Shown: positions 52,515 to 61,162 of the stretch, piece by piece
How positions within the stretch are numbered: position 1 is the stretch's first letter
Layout: every line of letters begins with the position of its first letter
NCBI GenBank assembly: GCA_031418715.1
Contig: JANOJL010000030.1
Coordinates: forward strand, 62,001-126,000
Reading direction: 5' to 3'
Length of the DNA: 64,000 bases
Source: JANMDU01 sp031418715
GTDB taxonomy: Bacteria; Pseudomonadota; Gammaproteobacteria; Burkholderiales; Burkholderiaceae_C
Position numbers and translations under genes: made by a program
Notes under the pieces: model-generated
Databases searched by the model: none
What the model was told of the DNA's origin: nothing
What the model saw: only the letters and a program-made list of their open reading frames with translations

Positions 52515-53852
52515 TCAAGCTAAGCGAAGTGAACCAAACAATCCGTCGACCTCATCCTCAGGCCCAGCAGCAAAATACAGCGCATTCGTGTCGCCTAGCG
52601 AAGCGCCGTTACCAAACTGCAAGCCCCACAAGCCAGAGATTTTGACGCTCTGGCCTGCAACATCTTTCAAATCATCCAGATACACTCCCGTCGCGAGATC
52701 AAACGCACAAATACGCCCTGCGCCGCCGAAATTGCCCACCAACAGCTTGCCGCTCAAAGCGCCGAAATTAGCAGGTGCAATCGCCAGGCCCCAAGGCGCA
52801 TTTAGGCGCATCGCATCGTCATAAATACGCACCCGGTTGCCCGAGGTGTCAAATTCCACCAGCTTGCCTTTGTTGGGTTTGTTGCCACTGGCGGCTTCAG
52901 CGACAGCATCCAAAGCGTCTTCCTCGGCTGCATAAAAATCACCTAGGCTGCCCGGATCTTCTTGGCTCAGTGCATAGGCCACGAACACGCGATCACTCGA
53001 TCCATCGTTCAGCACCTGAATATTGAAAGGTACTGGATCGCCCGGCTGCACAACGCCGCCCGCGCCGCTGCCAAACGGGTTGGCAAAACCCACGGTCGGC
53101 ACTTTTGCCCATGTTGCGTTCAACGTGACGATTTGCGGCGCAGCACCAAAATCAGCGAGCCACATCGTGTCCCAGCTCGTCGGCTTGATGGCCACGCCGA
53201 AGAAGGCTGAGCCATCCGCCGTACCGTCATACGCCTGCGCTGCTGCGCCATCGACGCGTACTGTCGAGCCATCCGTGGCGCGATCCGTCCAGCCCGAGAC
53301 GATGCCTGAATCTGTGACGAAAACGAAGCGCGCAGAACCTTCAAAAGTCACGGTTCTACCCGTAGCAGGCTCGGTGGCAGTTTGCGCTGATATTCTGAAT
53401 TTGTTGTCGGTCAAGGCCGCGCCGTTGTAGACGACACCGGTAATTTTGCCTATGCTGGCAGCCGTAACCAATGAATCTGCGCCAGGTACGGTGACTTCTT
53501 TCAGCCCATCTTGCGTGAGCGTCTTCAAACTCACGGTACTAGAGGCCGAAACATCGCCCAAATATTGCCAACTCATGCCACCCGCACCGACCCAAAAATG
53601 CCCGCCTGCGCCTGCTGGGCGAATCGCAATGCCCCAAGCGTCAATAAAATTGGGCTCTAAAAATTTGGGGGAATAACTGGCTTTGTTGGCCACCAAGTTG
53701 AGTTGACTGAATTTGTTCGCGGGTGGAATGATCGGGGCTGCCGCCTCACCGCCCCCGCAAGCCACCAAAAGCGTGCCCGCCCCAGTTGCCACCGCCACCG
53801 CCACTGCCGATACGCTACCGCCCACCACCACATGCCGTCTGTTGATTGCCAT
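52515..53852 (-). CDS. TIGR03118-family exported lipoprotein
   Basis: 445 residues. The N-terminus has a leader with lipobox LLVACGGG (Cys about 32), so it is lipid-anchored and exported. The core has beta-propeller-like repeats seen in TIGR03118 proteins: AWGIAIRPAG, FVFVTDSGIVSGW, GVAIKP, FNIQVLNDGSSDRVFVAYA, APWGLAIAPANFG, KLLVGNFGG, and the closing SGLWGLQFGNG...LYFAAGPEDE. Function unknown. A Fur-box-like site lies between this gene and bfr, 83 bases from its start, and could control it. Confidence 0.82.
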   Translation of the reverse strand: MAINRRHVVVGGSVSAVAVAVATGAGTLLVACGGGEAAAPIIPPANKFSQLNLVANKASYSPKFLEPNFIDAWGIAIRPAGAGGHFWVGAGGMSWQYLGDVSASSTVSLKTLTQDGLKEVTVPGADSLVTAASIGKITGVVYNGAALTDNKFRISAQTATEPATGRTVTFEGSARFVFVTDSGIVSGWTDRATDGSTVRVDGAAAQAYDGTADGSAFFGVAIKPTSWDTMWLADFGAAPQIVTLNATWAKVPTVGFANPFGSGAGGVVQPGDPVPFNIQVLNDGSSDRVFVAYALSQEDPGSLGDFYAAEEDALDAVAEAASGNKPNKGKLVEFDTSGNRVRIYDDAMRLNAPWGLAIAPANFGALSGKLLVGNFGGAGRICAFDLATGVYLDDLKDVAGQSVKISGLWGLQFGNGASLGDTNALYFAAGPEDEVDGLFGSLRLA

Positions 53853-53934
53853 GCCAAAGCTCCCATTCGAGTTGATCGTTGGCTGGTCAGAGGCGCGACA
53901 TAGCGCTGAGATTGGCTGCTTAAAATATTATATC

Positions 53935-53955
53935 AAATGAGAATCATTCTCATAA
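53935..53955 (+). promoter_or_regulatory. Fur-box-like palindrome between the TIGR03118-type gene and bfr
   Basis: AAATGAGAATCATTCTCAT is close to a perfect palindrome and fits the Fur consensus of inverted ATGATA-type half sites. It lies in the divergent promoter region of bfr and the TIGR03118-type gene. Confidence 0.85.
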
Positions 53956-54063
53956 AAAGCTATAATTAATTTGTGTTGTTTATCAACATTGCGGATGGAT
54001 CAACCCGAGCAAACGCCTAAAGTTAAAGCCGCATTTCTTTCAGACCTCACACAGGATTACCCC

Positions 54064-54540
54064 ATGCAAGGCAGCCCCCAAGTCATCGCCGCGCTCCAAG
54101 CGCAACTCAAAAACGAACTCACCGCCATTAACCAATATTTCCTGCATTACCGCATGCTCAAGCATTGGGGCTTGGATAAGCTGGCGAAGAAAGAATACGA
54201 AGAATCCATTGGCGAGATGAAGCATGCAGATCAGTTGATGGATCGCATCTTTACGCTCGACGGCCTGCCGAATTTACAAGATTTGGGCAAGCTGCGCGTG
54301 GGTGAGAATACGCCTGAGATTTTGCAATGCGACTTGGCCTCAGAGCAAGCTGCACAAGCCACCATCAAAGACGGCATCGCTGCGTCAGAGGCCGCACGCG
54401 ATTACGTCTCGCGCGATCTGCTCCAAAGCATTTTGGAAGACACCGAAGAGCACATTGATTTTCTAGAAACGCAGCTAGAATTGATCGAAAAAGTGGGTTT
54501 GCCCAATTATCTACAAACCCAAATGAGCCCTGCTTCCTAA
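54064..54540 (+). CDS. bfr: Bacterioferritin
   Basis: 158 residues matching the 24-subunit haem-containing ferritin. Visible residues: Glu 18, haem ligand Met 52 in GEMKHADQL, Glu 51 and His 54, then Glu in DTEEHIDFLETQLELIEK. The start at 54064 gives the normal MQGSPQVIAALQ beginning after AGGAT; upstream in-frame codons to 53971 are not needed. It stores iron as ferric mineral and is partnered with Bfd at the right end. Its control by a Fur-box-like site at 53935 is inferred. Confidence 0.95.
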   Translation: MQGSPQVIAALQAQLKNELTAINQYFLHYRMLKHWGLDKLAKKEYEESIGEMKHADQLMDRIFTLDGLPNLQDLGKLRVGENTPEILQCDLASEQAAQATIKDGIAASEAARDYVSRDLLQSILEDTEEHIDFLETQLELIEKVGLPNYLQTQMSPAS

Positions 54541-54558
54541 AGCTAATTTTTTAAGCAT

Positions 54559-54613
54559 TTTAGGCCTCTGCCCTTTATGTTGCATGCGCCAAGTGCTATA
54601 TATTTTATAGCAC
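54559..54613 (-). repeat. Dispersed palindromic repeat, copy 13, with extended hairpin
   Basis: On the minus strand it reads AGTGCTATAAAATATATAGC, then ACTTGGCGCATGCAACATAA, AGGGCAGAGGCC. The palindrome is longer here and may act as a two-way terminator between convergent bfr and Bug genes. Confidence 0.78.
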
Positions 54614-54618
54614 TTGGC
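54588..54618. terminator. Perfect hairpin between convergent bfr and Bug genes
   Basis: GCCAAGTGCTATA pairs with TTATAGCACTTGGC across a short AT loop. The stem comes from repeat copy 13. No long T run follows, so a terminator role is plausible but unproven. Confidence 0.6.
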
Positions 54619-54626
54619 TCGACCGT

Positions 54627-55613
54627 CTAACCGGGCTGAATACCTAAGTTCTTCACCAAATCGCCAAATCGTTTCGCCTCACGTTGGATGTGCAATTGCA
54701 AAGCTGCAGGATCGAGGTGAGCTATTTCTACGCCGTGTGGAGCGAGCGCGTCTTGCGTTTCTTTTTGCTCCAGCACGGTTTGCAAAACTTGGCTCAAGCG
54801 CTGCGAAATCGATGCAGGAAAGCCAGCTTGACCGACAAAGGCAAACCATCCAGTCACCACAAAATCTGGCACACCTGCCTGCGCCATCGTCGGCACATTA
54901 GGCATCGAGGGCACGCGCATGCTGCTCGTGACAGCCAGAGCGCGGGTTTGGCCACTGCTTAAGCCTGCGCGGCCGTCAACCAGCGTATTCAAGCGTACAT
55001 CAATGCGGCCAGAGATGTGATCAGCCTGCCCTTGTGGCGCAGAGCGATACGGCACATGCAGCATTTTCACTCCGGTGCGCCCGAGCAGCATCTCGCCAAT
55101 CAGGTGCGAAATGGTGCCGTTGCCTGAGCTGGCGTAGCTCAAAGTGCCTGGCTTGTCTTTTGCCATCGCCAGCAATTCAGCCAGCGTTTGGGCAGGATGC
55201 GCTGCAGGCACACTGATCACATGCGCGATGCGAAAGACCTGCGAAATCGGTGCAAAAGACGTGACTGGATCGTAGCCTGCGTTGGGAAACAGCGCGGGCG
55301 CGACCGCCAGCGAGCTCACCGTACCCCACAGCAAGGTGTAGCCATCTGGAGCTGCTTTGGCAGCCTCCGCGCTGCCTAAAGTGCCACCTGCTCCCACTTT
55401 GTTGTCGATCAAGAAAGGCTGGCCAAGCGCGCTGGCAAGCCGCTCCGTCAAGATACGCGCCAACACATCAGAAGTCGCACCTGCGGCAAACGGTAAGATC
55501 ACTTTCACAGGTTTGGAGGGCCATGCGGCTTGCGCCAAGCTCAGTCCGGATAAGTTGCTCAAGCCTAAAGCGCATGCGCTTTGCAGCAGGAAGCGGCGAT
55601 TTGTTGTGTTCAT
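54627..55613 (-). CDS. Bug/TctC-family periplasmic substrate-binding protein
   Basis: 328 residues with a Tat-like leader (NRRFLLQSACALGLSNLSG, cut near AQA-A) and the Bug pattern WPSKPVKVILPFAAGATSDV, GTLGSAEAAKAAPDGYTLL. Ligand unknown. The gene is convergent with bfr and divergent from the haem receptor gene. The start at 55613 is chosen over a TTG at 55637. Confidence 0.85.
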   Translation of the reverse strand: MNTTNRRFLLQSACALGLSNLSGLSLAQAAWPSKPVKVILPFAAGATSDVLARILTERLASALGQPFLIDNKVGAGGTLGSAEAAKAAPDGYTLLWGTVSSLAVAPALFPNAGYDPVTSFAPISQVFRIAHVISVPAAHPAQTLAELLAMAKDKPGTLSYASSGNGTISHLIGEMLLGRTGVKMLHVPYRSAPQGQADHISGRIDVRLNTLVDGRAGLSSGQTRALAVTSSMRVPSMPNVPTMAQAGVPDFVVTGWFAFVGQAGFPASISQRLSQVLQTVLEQKETQDALAPHGVEIAHLDPAALQLHIQREAKRFGDLVKNLGIQPG

Positions 55614-55938
55614 TGGCCATCTTTCAATAGGGCGCAAAAAGCGCCTGATTCATGGCTGGCTGATAGGCAGCGTTTTATGGCACCGCTTTATGGCAACGCT
55701 TTCGACAAACCGACTGAGCTGCTGCTATCAATGGCTAATGGCTGGATTATCAAGAGCTTGATTACGCAACGTCAATGGCCTTAAATAATCACCCACAAAA
55801 TTTAGGTAAATGAGAACCATTCTCATTTAATTTGATACAATCTGAATTCGCCAGCAACTCTTTTGCCCACGCAACAACAGCCAGCTCAAAGAAATTCCAG
55901 TCCATTTCGGTCTGAGTTCTTCATCAATTGGATGTTTT
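55614..55938 (+). other. Divergent promoter region upstream of the haem receptor gene
   Basis: 325 bases without a gene. It contains the Fur-box-like palindrome at 55808-55828 and a short AT-rich stretch after it. I see no RNA gene or second reading frame worth reporting. Confidence 0.6.
55808..55828 (+). promoter_or_regulatory. Fur-box-like palindrome upstream of the haem receptor gene
   Basis: AAATGAGAACCATTCTCATTT is a 21-base near-perfect palindrome about 110 bases before the receptor start. Its position suits iron repression of the receptor and the genes behind it. Confidence 0.9.
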
Positions 55939-58206
55939 ATGCGAAAGATTGTTCACTCTGGCGAAAACGCCTCTGTTTTACTCAAGCCTACCCCGCTAGC
56001 CTTGGCGTTGGCGTTGGTTTTATCCTCTCCCGCTTGGTCACAAACGCAAGCTGTAGCGCCAAAAAGCGCTGCTACAGCCACCACAGATATTTCAGCTACG
56101 ACAGCTGAAGTGAGTCTCAAGCCCGTGGTCGTCAGCGGTTCGCGCAGCGAGCGCAATGCAGAAGATGTGCCCGCCTCTATCGATTTGGTCAACGCAGAGA
56201 GCTTAGAGCGCAACCAAATCACCAACATCCGCGAACTCGCCTCGCAAACGCCGAATATGAGCGTGCGCCGCGCACCCAACCGAGGTAGTATCACCAGCAG
56301 CAATGCGACTGCAGGCAATGCCGGTTTTAATTTGCGCGGCTTAGAAGGCAACCGCGTGTTGCTCCTCGTCGATGGCCTGCGCGCCCCGAATAACTACAGC
56401 TTTGGCGCGAGCAGCCGAGATAATTTCAGCCTCGGGTTGATTGACCGCGTCGAAATTGTCAAAGGCCCATCGTCTGCGCTCTACGGCTCGGACGGCATTG
56501 GCGGCTTGGTGCAATTTTTCACCAAAGCACCGGAGACGTATCTTAAAGGTGGCAAGACGCTTGGCGGCCAAGCCAGCATCGCCTACAGCGGCGAAGATAA
56601 AGGCATCAACATTGGCGCAACCGTTGCTGGCCAAGCCAGCGACAGCTTGCAATGGCTCTTCACTGGCAGTGTGGGTCGCGCGAAAGAGCTGGAAAACCGT
56701 GGATCGAATACATCGCTCAACAGTGATCGCACTGTGCCCAATCCACAAAAAGACAGCGAGACCGCCCTACTCGGCAAACTCGTCTTCAAACCCAGCACCG
56801 ATCAAAAGCACACGCTCACATTGGAGAGCGTAGAGAAAGTATCTGAGTTTGACTTGCTCTCATTGCGCTCCAAGCCACCGCTTGCCGCCACTTCGGTATT
56901 CTCTGCAACATCAGACACCGACAATCAGCGCCGCCGCATGAGCGTGCAAAGCCAATTTAAAACCGCTTTCGCCTTTGCGCAAGACATAAAAACCGCTCTG
57001 AGCTACCAAAACTTTAAATCTAAAGAATATTTTGCGAATGATCGCAACACAGCAGCCGATCAAATCCGGGACACGCGCGACAAAGAAGACACACTGCAAG
57101 CCAACATCCAAGCAGAGACCCTGATCAAGGGAGGCGCATTTACGCAAAAAATCATCTACGGCCTTGACTTTAAAAACGTCACTGCCGATCATTTACAAAC
57201 CGGCCAAACGCCTCCTGTGGGAGAGACGTTTCCTTTAAAACGCTTCCCAAAAACTAAAGAGAGCACCACTGCGCTTTTCATTCAAGACGAAATCATTGGA
57301 GACAACTGGAGCATCATCCCCGCGCTGCGCTGGGACAGCTACAGCATTGATCCAAGCCAAGCCGGCTACACACCAATTGTTGGCTCATCCAAAGGCTCTG
57401 CCGTCTCGCCCAAGCTTGCAGGAACTTACCGCGTCACACCTGAATGGAATTTGTATGGCCAGTGGGCGACAGGATTCAGAGCGCCCTCTCCTGACCAGCT
57501 CAATCGCTTTTTTGAAAACGCCACGTCGTTTTATAAAACTGTGGCTAATCCAAATTTGAAAGCTGAAAAAGCCAAATCGGTGGAGTTTGGCATCAAAGGA
57601 AGCCAAGGCGGTCTGACGCTAGACACATCTGTCTTCAGCTCGAAATACAGCAACTTCATCAAAGACAACCAGGTCGTCGGCGGCACTGGCGTGCTGGGTA
57701 ACCCGATTATTTTTCAGTCGATCAATTCGTTGCAAGCCAGTATCCACGGCTTTGAATTTCAAGGCAACTATAAGTTTGCCCGCGCAGGCGGAGCGCAGTG
57801 GTCAATTCCGTTCGCGTATGGGCAGGCAAAAGGTACAGACGATGTCACAGGTAAGCCACTCAACAGCGTGAACCCTGCCGCACTCACCTTCGGCGTGAAA
57901 TACGAAGCGGCTTGGGGCGATGTTGGTTTAACGGCCCGGCATGTCAAAGCCAAAAAGCTCAGTGATATTGACTTGACCACTTCAAGTGCAACTCAATACG
58001 CCCCGCCAAGTTACACCACACTCGATTTGACTGCGCAATGGAAAATCACGCCCGCTTGGAGGCTCAATGCGGGTATTGCCAACCTCACGAACAAGAAATA
58101 CATCCGCTGGAGCGATGTGCAAGGCGTCTCAAGCACCGCCGTCTTCTTAGATGCTTACACCCAGCCAGGGCGCACCTTTAATCTGGCGCTCACCACCGAT
58201 TTTTAA
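55939..58206 (+). CDS. TonB-dependent haem receptor, HmuR/BhuR-like
   Basis: 755 residues. After a signal peptide (LALALVLSSPAWS-Q) come the plug domain (VVVSGSRSERNAEDVPASID, FNLRGLEGNRVLLLVDGLR, VEIVKGPSSALYGSDGIGGL) and a beta-barrel with FRAP (513-516) and NPNL (537-540) motifs found in haem receptors. The ending LALTTDF has the aromatic C-terminal residue of barrel proteins. Classic haem receptors keep a His between FRAP and NPNL; none is visible in the 20 residues here, so ligand binding may differ. It starts the haem operon and has a Fur-box-like site upstream. Confidence 0.9.
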   Translation: MRKIVHSGENASVLLKPTPLALALALVLSSPAWSQTQAVAPKSAATATTDISATTAEVSLKPVVVSGSRSERNAEDVPASIDLVNAESLERNQITNIRELASQTPNMSVRRAPNRGSITSSNATAGNAGFNLRGLEGNRVLLLVDGLRAPNNYSFGASSRDNFSLGLIDRVEIVKGPSSALYGSDGIGGLVQFFTKAPETYLKGGKTLGGQASIAYSGEDKGINIGATVAGQASDSLQWLFTGSVGRAKELENRGSNTSLNSDRTVPNPQKDSETALLGKLVFKPSTDQKHTLTLESVEKVSEFDLLSLRSKPPLAATSVFSATSDTDNQRRRMSVQSQFKTAFAFAQDIKTALSYQNFKSKEYFANDRNTAADQIRDTRDKEDTLQANIQAETLIKGGAFTQKIIYGLDFKNVTADHLQTGQTPPVGETFPLKRFPKTKESTTALFIQDEIIGDNWSIIPALRWDSYSIDPSQAGYTPIVGSSKGSAVSPKLAGTYRVTPEWNLYGQWATGFRAPSPDQLNRFFENATSFYKTVANPNLKAEKAKSVEFGIKGSQGGLTLDTSVFSSKYSNFIKDNQVVGGTGVLGNPIIFQSINSLQASIHGFEFQGNYKFARAGGAQWSIPFAYGQAKGTDDVTGKPLNSVNPAALTFGVKYEAAWGDVGLTARHVKAKKLSDIDLTTSSATQYAPPSYTTLDLTAQWKITPAWRLNAGIANLTNKKYIRWSDVQGVSSTAVFLDAYTQPGRTFNLALTTDF

Positions 58207-58215
58207 GGAATAACG

Positions 58216-59346
58216 ATGCCCGCTCACCCAGAACTAGCAGCCATGAAACACGAAAACATCCGCGAGCGATTCTCGATTGCCCGCACAGCAGGCAAGCGAG
58301 CCAAAGAAGCCGCAGAGAGCATCGGAATCAGTGAGGGAGAAGCCGTAGCAGCGCACTGCGGCGAGCATGCTTATCCACCCAAGGCAATACCTCTCCAAGG
58401 GCCTTGGGTGGAGCTGCTTCAAAGTCTTGAGGGCTGCGGGCCACTGATGGCGCTCACGCGCAATGAGAGCACCGTGCATGAAAAAATCGGCGTGTACAAA
58501 AAAGTCTCCTCGCAGGGTCATATGGGTTTGGCGCTGGGCGAAGACATAGATCTGCGTTTGTTCTTAGACAAATGGCACTGCGGCTTTGCTGTGACGGAGC
58601 TGGCGGCCAATCCGCAGAATCGCCCGCAAATCAGCCTGCAATTTTTTGACGCGCATGGCAAAGCCATTCATAAAATCTTTCCGCGCGAGGCGACTGATTT
58701 TGAGGCTTGGCAAGCCAGCATCGAAGCGTTTTGCATGTCCAAGCAAGAAGCTGCGCTGGCAGATTTCTCGTTCACCCCAGCGCCTGCAAAAGCAGTGATC
58801 CCCAGTGACGAAAGTCGCGATGCCACGGCCATGCTTGCATCGTGGGCTGCAATGAAAGACACGCATGAATTCTTTAGCTTGATTCGCCAGCATGAAGTCG
58901 AGCGGCAGCAGAGCTTTCGCTTGGCTGAGGGTAAATACACGCGCGCATTGGGCAAACACGCGATCAAAGATTTGCTGATGGAAGCTTCTTTTGACGGCAC
59001 GCCCATCATGTGTTTTGTGAGCAGCCCTGCCTGCATTCAAATTCACACGGGAGCAGTTAAGCGCATCGAGCCGATGGATATTCGCGGCGTGCAGTGGCTC
59101 AATGTGATTGATCCAAATTTCAATTTGCATTTGCGTGAAGACAGCATTGCTCATGTGTGGGCCGTAGAAAAGCCCACTGCTGATGGCGTGGTCACTTCCG
59201 TCGAAGCGTTTGATGCGCAAGGTGATTTGATGGCGATGTTTTTCGGCGCGCGCAAGCCGGGGCAGGTGGAGAAAACGGCTTGGAGAGACATTGTGAGTAA
59301 GCTCGCTACGCTTTCCGCAACTGAGACGGCGCATGAGCACGCTTGA
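58216..59346 (+). CDS. hmuS: Haem-handling protein HmuS/ChuS-like
   Basis: 376 residues with two HemS-type half domains. The N-terminal part runs from RTAGKRAKEAAESIGISEGEA to the DLRLFLDKWHCGFAV region and ends with LQFFDAHGKAIHKIFPR; the second half repeats the pattern near NVIDPNFNLHLREDSIAHVW and VTSVEAFDAQGDLMAMFFGARKPGQ. HmuS proteins degrade or carry haem in the cytoplasm. The length is slightly over the usual 340-350. It is 9 bases after the receptor gene, in the haem operon. Confidence 0.9.
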   Translation: MPAHPELAAMKHENIRERFSIARTAGKRAKEAAESIGISEGEAVAAHCGEHAYPPKAIPLQGPWVELLQSLEGCGPLMALTRNESTVHEKIGVYKKVSSQGHMGLALGEDIDLRLFLDKWHCGFAVTELAANPQNRPQISLQFFDAHGKAIHKIFPREATDFEAWQASIEAFCMSKQEAALADFSFTPAPAKAVIPSDESRDATAMLASWAAMKDTHEFFSLIRQHEVERQQSFRLAEGKYTRALGKHAIKDLLMEASFDGTPIMCFVSSPACIQIHTGAVKRIEPMDIRGVQWLNVIDPNFNLHLREDSIAHVWAVEKPTADGVVTSVEAFDAQGDLMAMFFGARKPGQVEKTAWRDIVSKLATLSATETAHEHA

Positions 59347-59776
59347 AACGGTTGAGATCAAAGCCTTTGTGCCCGCAAAAGATTTTGCGCTGAGCAAGGC
59401 TTTTTATATCGAGCTGGGTTTTGAGTTGCGCTCAGAGTTTCACGATATCGCGTATTTCTGCGCTGGCTCATGCGCCTTCCTCTTGCAAGATTTTTACCGC
59501 CCAGCACATGCTCACAACATGGTGATGCATTTGCTGGTGAAAGATGTGCAGGCATGGTTTGACAAAGTAAAAGCTTGCGATTTTCCAGCCCGCTATAAAG
59601 AGATCGGCGTGAAAGTGATGCCGCTGCAAATCCAGCCGTGGGGCATGACAGAGTTTGTCGTGATAGATCCTTGCGGTGTGTGCTGGCACATTGCACAAAA
59701 CACACCAAATTTTGAGCCTGTTGGCCGCACCAGCTCTGGCAACGCAGTTGTCAGAGCTGCCGCGTCTGCCTCCTAA
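59333..59776 (+). CDS. VOC (glyoxalase/bleomycin resistance-like) protein in the haem operon
   Basis: 147 residues with the VOC betaalphabetabetabeta pattern: IKAFVPAKDFALSKAFYIELGF, HDIAYFCAGSCAFLLQDFY and FVVIDPCGVCWHIAQN. Its start overlaps the hmuS stop by 14 bases. Putting a VOC protein between hmuS and hmuT is unusual. Metal ligands of classic glyoxalases (H/E pattern) are not all obvious, so its reaction is unknown; oxygenase-like or haem-chelation roles are possible. Confidence 0.78.
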   Translation: MSTLETVEIKAFVPAKDFALSKAFYIELGFELRSEFHDIAYFCAGSCAFLLQDFYRPAHAHNMVMHLLVKDVQAWFDKVKACDFPARYKEIGVKVMPLQIQPWGMTEFVVIDPCGVCWHIAQNTPNFEPVGRTSSGNAVVRAAASAS

Positions 59777-59816
59777 AACCTTATTTACTGCGCACAACCC
59801 ATGAAGGAGTTTGTCC

Positions 59817-60731
59817 ATGACCCATCCTCACCTAACCCGCCGCGCCGCTCTGCTTCGGTCTTCGGTACTCGCGCTGCAAGCCCCCGTGTGGTCAAAGCGA
59901 GCCAGCGTAGCAGCAGCAATGCTTGCGACTGTGGGGGCTGCTCACTCGCAACAGAAACTTCCCCGGCTCGTTACCCTCGGTGGCGGCATTACCGAGATGG
60001 CCTATCTGCTGGGAGCGCATGATCAATTGGTAGGCACAGATACCACCAGCCTCTTCCCGGAAGCTGCGCAGCGCACACCCAAGGTGGGCTACATGCGCGC
60101 GCTCTCCGCCGAGGGCTTGCTCTCGCTGAAACCGCAAGCCATCGTGGCCACCACGGAAGCGGGGCCGCCCGTGGTGATTGATCAAATCCGCAGCGCGGGT
60201 GTGAAGGTGGAGTTGATCGAAGCGGATCACACTTGGGGCGAAGTGCAGCGCAAATTGATAGCCGTGGGCGGGCTTAGTGGCCGAGACGCGCGTGCTCGGG
60301 AATTGTTGGCGCAGCTCGATGCGCAATGGGCAGATACACAAAGGCAAGTGGCGCTTGCGAAGAGCAAAAAACCTCGCATGCTTTTCATCCTCGCGCATGC
60401 GCAAACGCCCAGCGTGTCGGGCCAAAAAACGGCTGCTGATGCGCTCATTCAAATGTGCGGTGGCATCAATGTGATGACAGGCTACAACGGCTACCGCGCC
60501 ATGACCGCCGAGGCCATGGCCAGCGCCGCGCCAGACATTATTCTGACCAGCACGATGGGCGTCGAAGCACAAGGCGGCGTGGATAAATTTTGGAGCCGCC
60601 CAGAATTGCAACTTACGCCTGCTTTCAAACGCAAGGCCTTGGTGCATATGGAATCTCTAAAAATGCTGGGCTTTGGCCCGCGCTTGCCCGAGGCGGTGTT
60701 GGAGCTCCACAAACAGGTGATCTCGCTATGA
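59817..60731 (+). CDS. hmuT: Haem ABC transporter periplasmic-binding protein HmuT
   Basis: 304 residues with a signal region (TRRAALLRSSVLALQ... cut near AHS-Q) and the periplasmic-binding fold LVTLGGGITEMAYLLGAHDQ, VGYMRALSAEGLLSLKPQAI, and QMCGGINVMTGYNGYRAMTAE. It takes haem to HmuUV. ATG 59817 is chosen for AAGGAGT six bases upstream; its last codons overlap the start of a small unknown gene (ATGA). Confidence 0.9.
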   Translation: MTHPHLTRRAALLRSSVLALQAPVWSKRASVAAAMLATVGAAHSQQKLPRLVTLGGGITEMAYLLGAHDQLVGTDTTSLFPEAAQRTPKVGYMRALSAEGLLSLKPQAIVATTEAGPPVVIDQIRSAGVKVELIEADHTWGEVQRKLIAVGGLSGRDARARELLAQLDAQWADTQRQVALAKSKKPRMLFILAHAQTPSVSGQKTAADALIQMCGGINVMTGYNGYRAMTAEAMASAAPDIILTSTMGVEAQGGVDKFWSRPELQLTPAFKRKALVHMESLKMLGFGPRLPEAVLELHKQVISL

Positions 60732-61162
60732 AAAAGGCAGAACAACCCGCAGAGCTCCTGAGCTCAGATTTAGAGGCCAATGTGATGGAATTGGTCGATT
60801 GCATGGGATTTCATTTGGAGCACCATGTGCCTGATTTGATGGCTTGCCTGCGATTGGGTGATGCTCGGTTGACTTTGCAGCAAGAGCATGCGCAGGCTTA
60901 CCAGCATAGCCAGCCATTAGATACGTCGCGAACGCGCTTGTTCGTCAACTCGATTTTTGAGTTGTATGTGAAGTTTGCGCGCAAATTGCGTCATCGCGTC
61001 TCTGGCCCGCCGCGTTTATCGCCCCAAGGCAACTGGGAGTTTTCGGTCAACGATAGCTTTGGCCATAAACTTTGCTTTACCCAGCAAGCAGCTAACCGCG
61101 TTTTTACGTTGACGGCTGATCCATCGAGCACCCATCTCAAAAAATCGGTTGCAGTGTCGTGA
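60728..61162 (+). CDS. Unrecognised small protein between hmuT and hmuU
   Basis: 144 residues with no signal peptide or membrane segment. It is helical in appearance (LLSSDLEANVMELVDCMGF, VNSIFELYVKFARKLRHRV) and has a C-terminal half with short strands (GNWEFSVNDSFGHKLCFTQ). No family is recognised. Overlapping ATGA with hmuT and GTGA with hmuU show tight translational coupling, so a haem-linked cytoplasmic role is likely. His and Cys residues (LEHHVPDL, GHKLCF) could bind haem, but this is inference. Confidence 0.7.
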   Translation: MKKAEQPAELLSSDLEANVMELVDCMGFHLEHHVPDLMACLRLGDARLTLQQEHAQAYQHSQPLDTSRTRLFVNSIFELYVKFARKLRHRVSGPPRLSPQGNWEFSVNDSFGHKLCFTQQAANRVFTLTADPSSTHLKKSVAVS

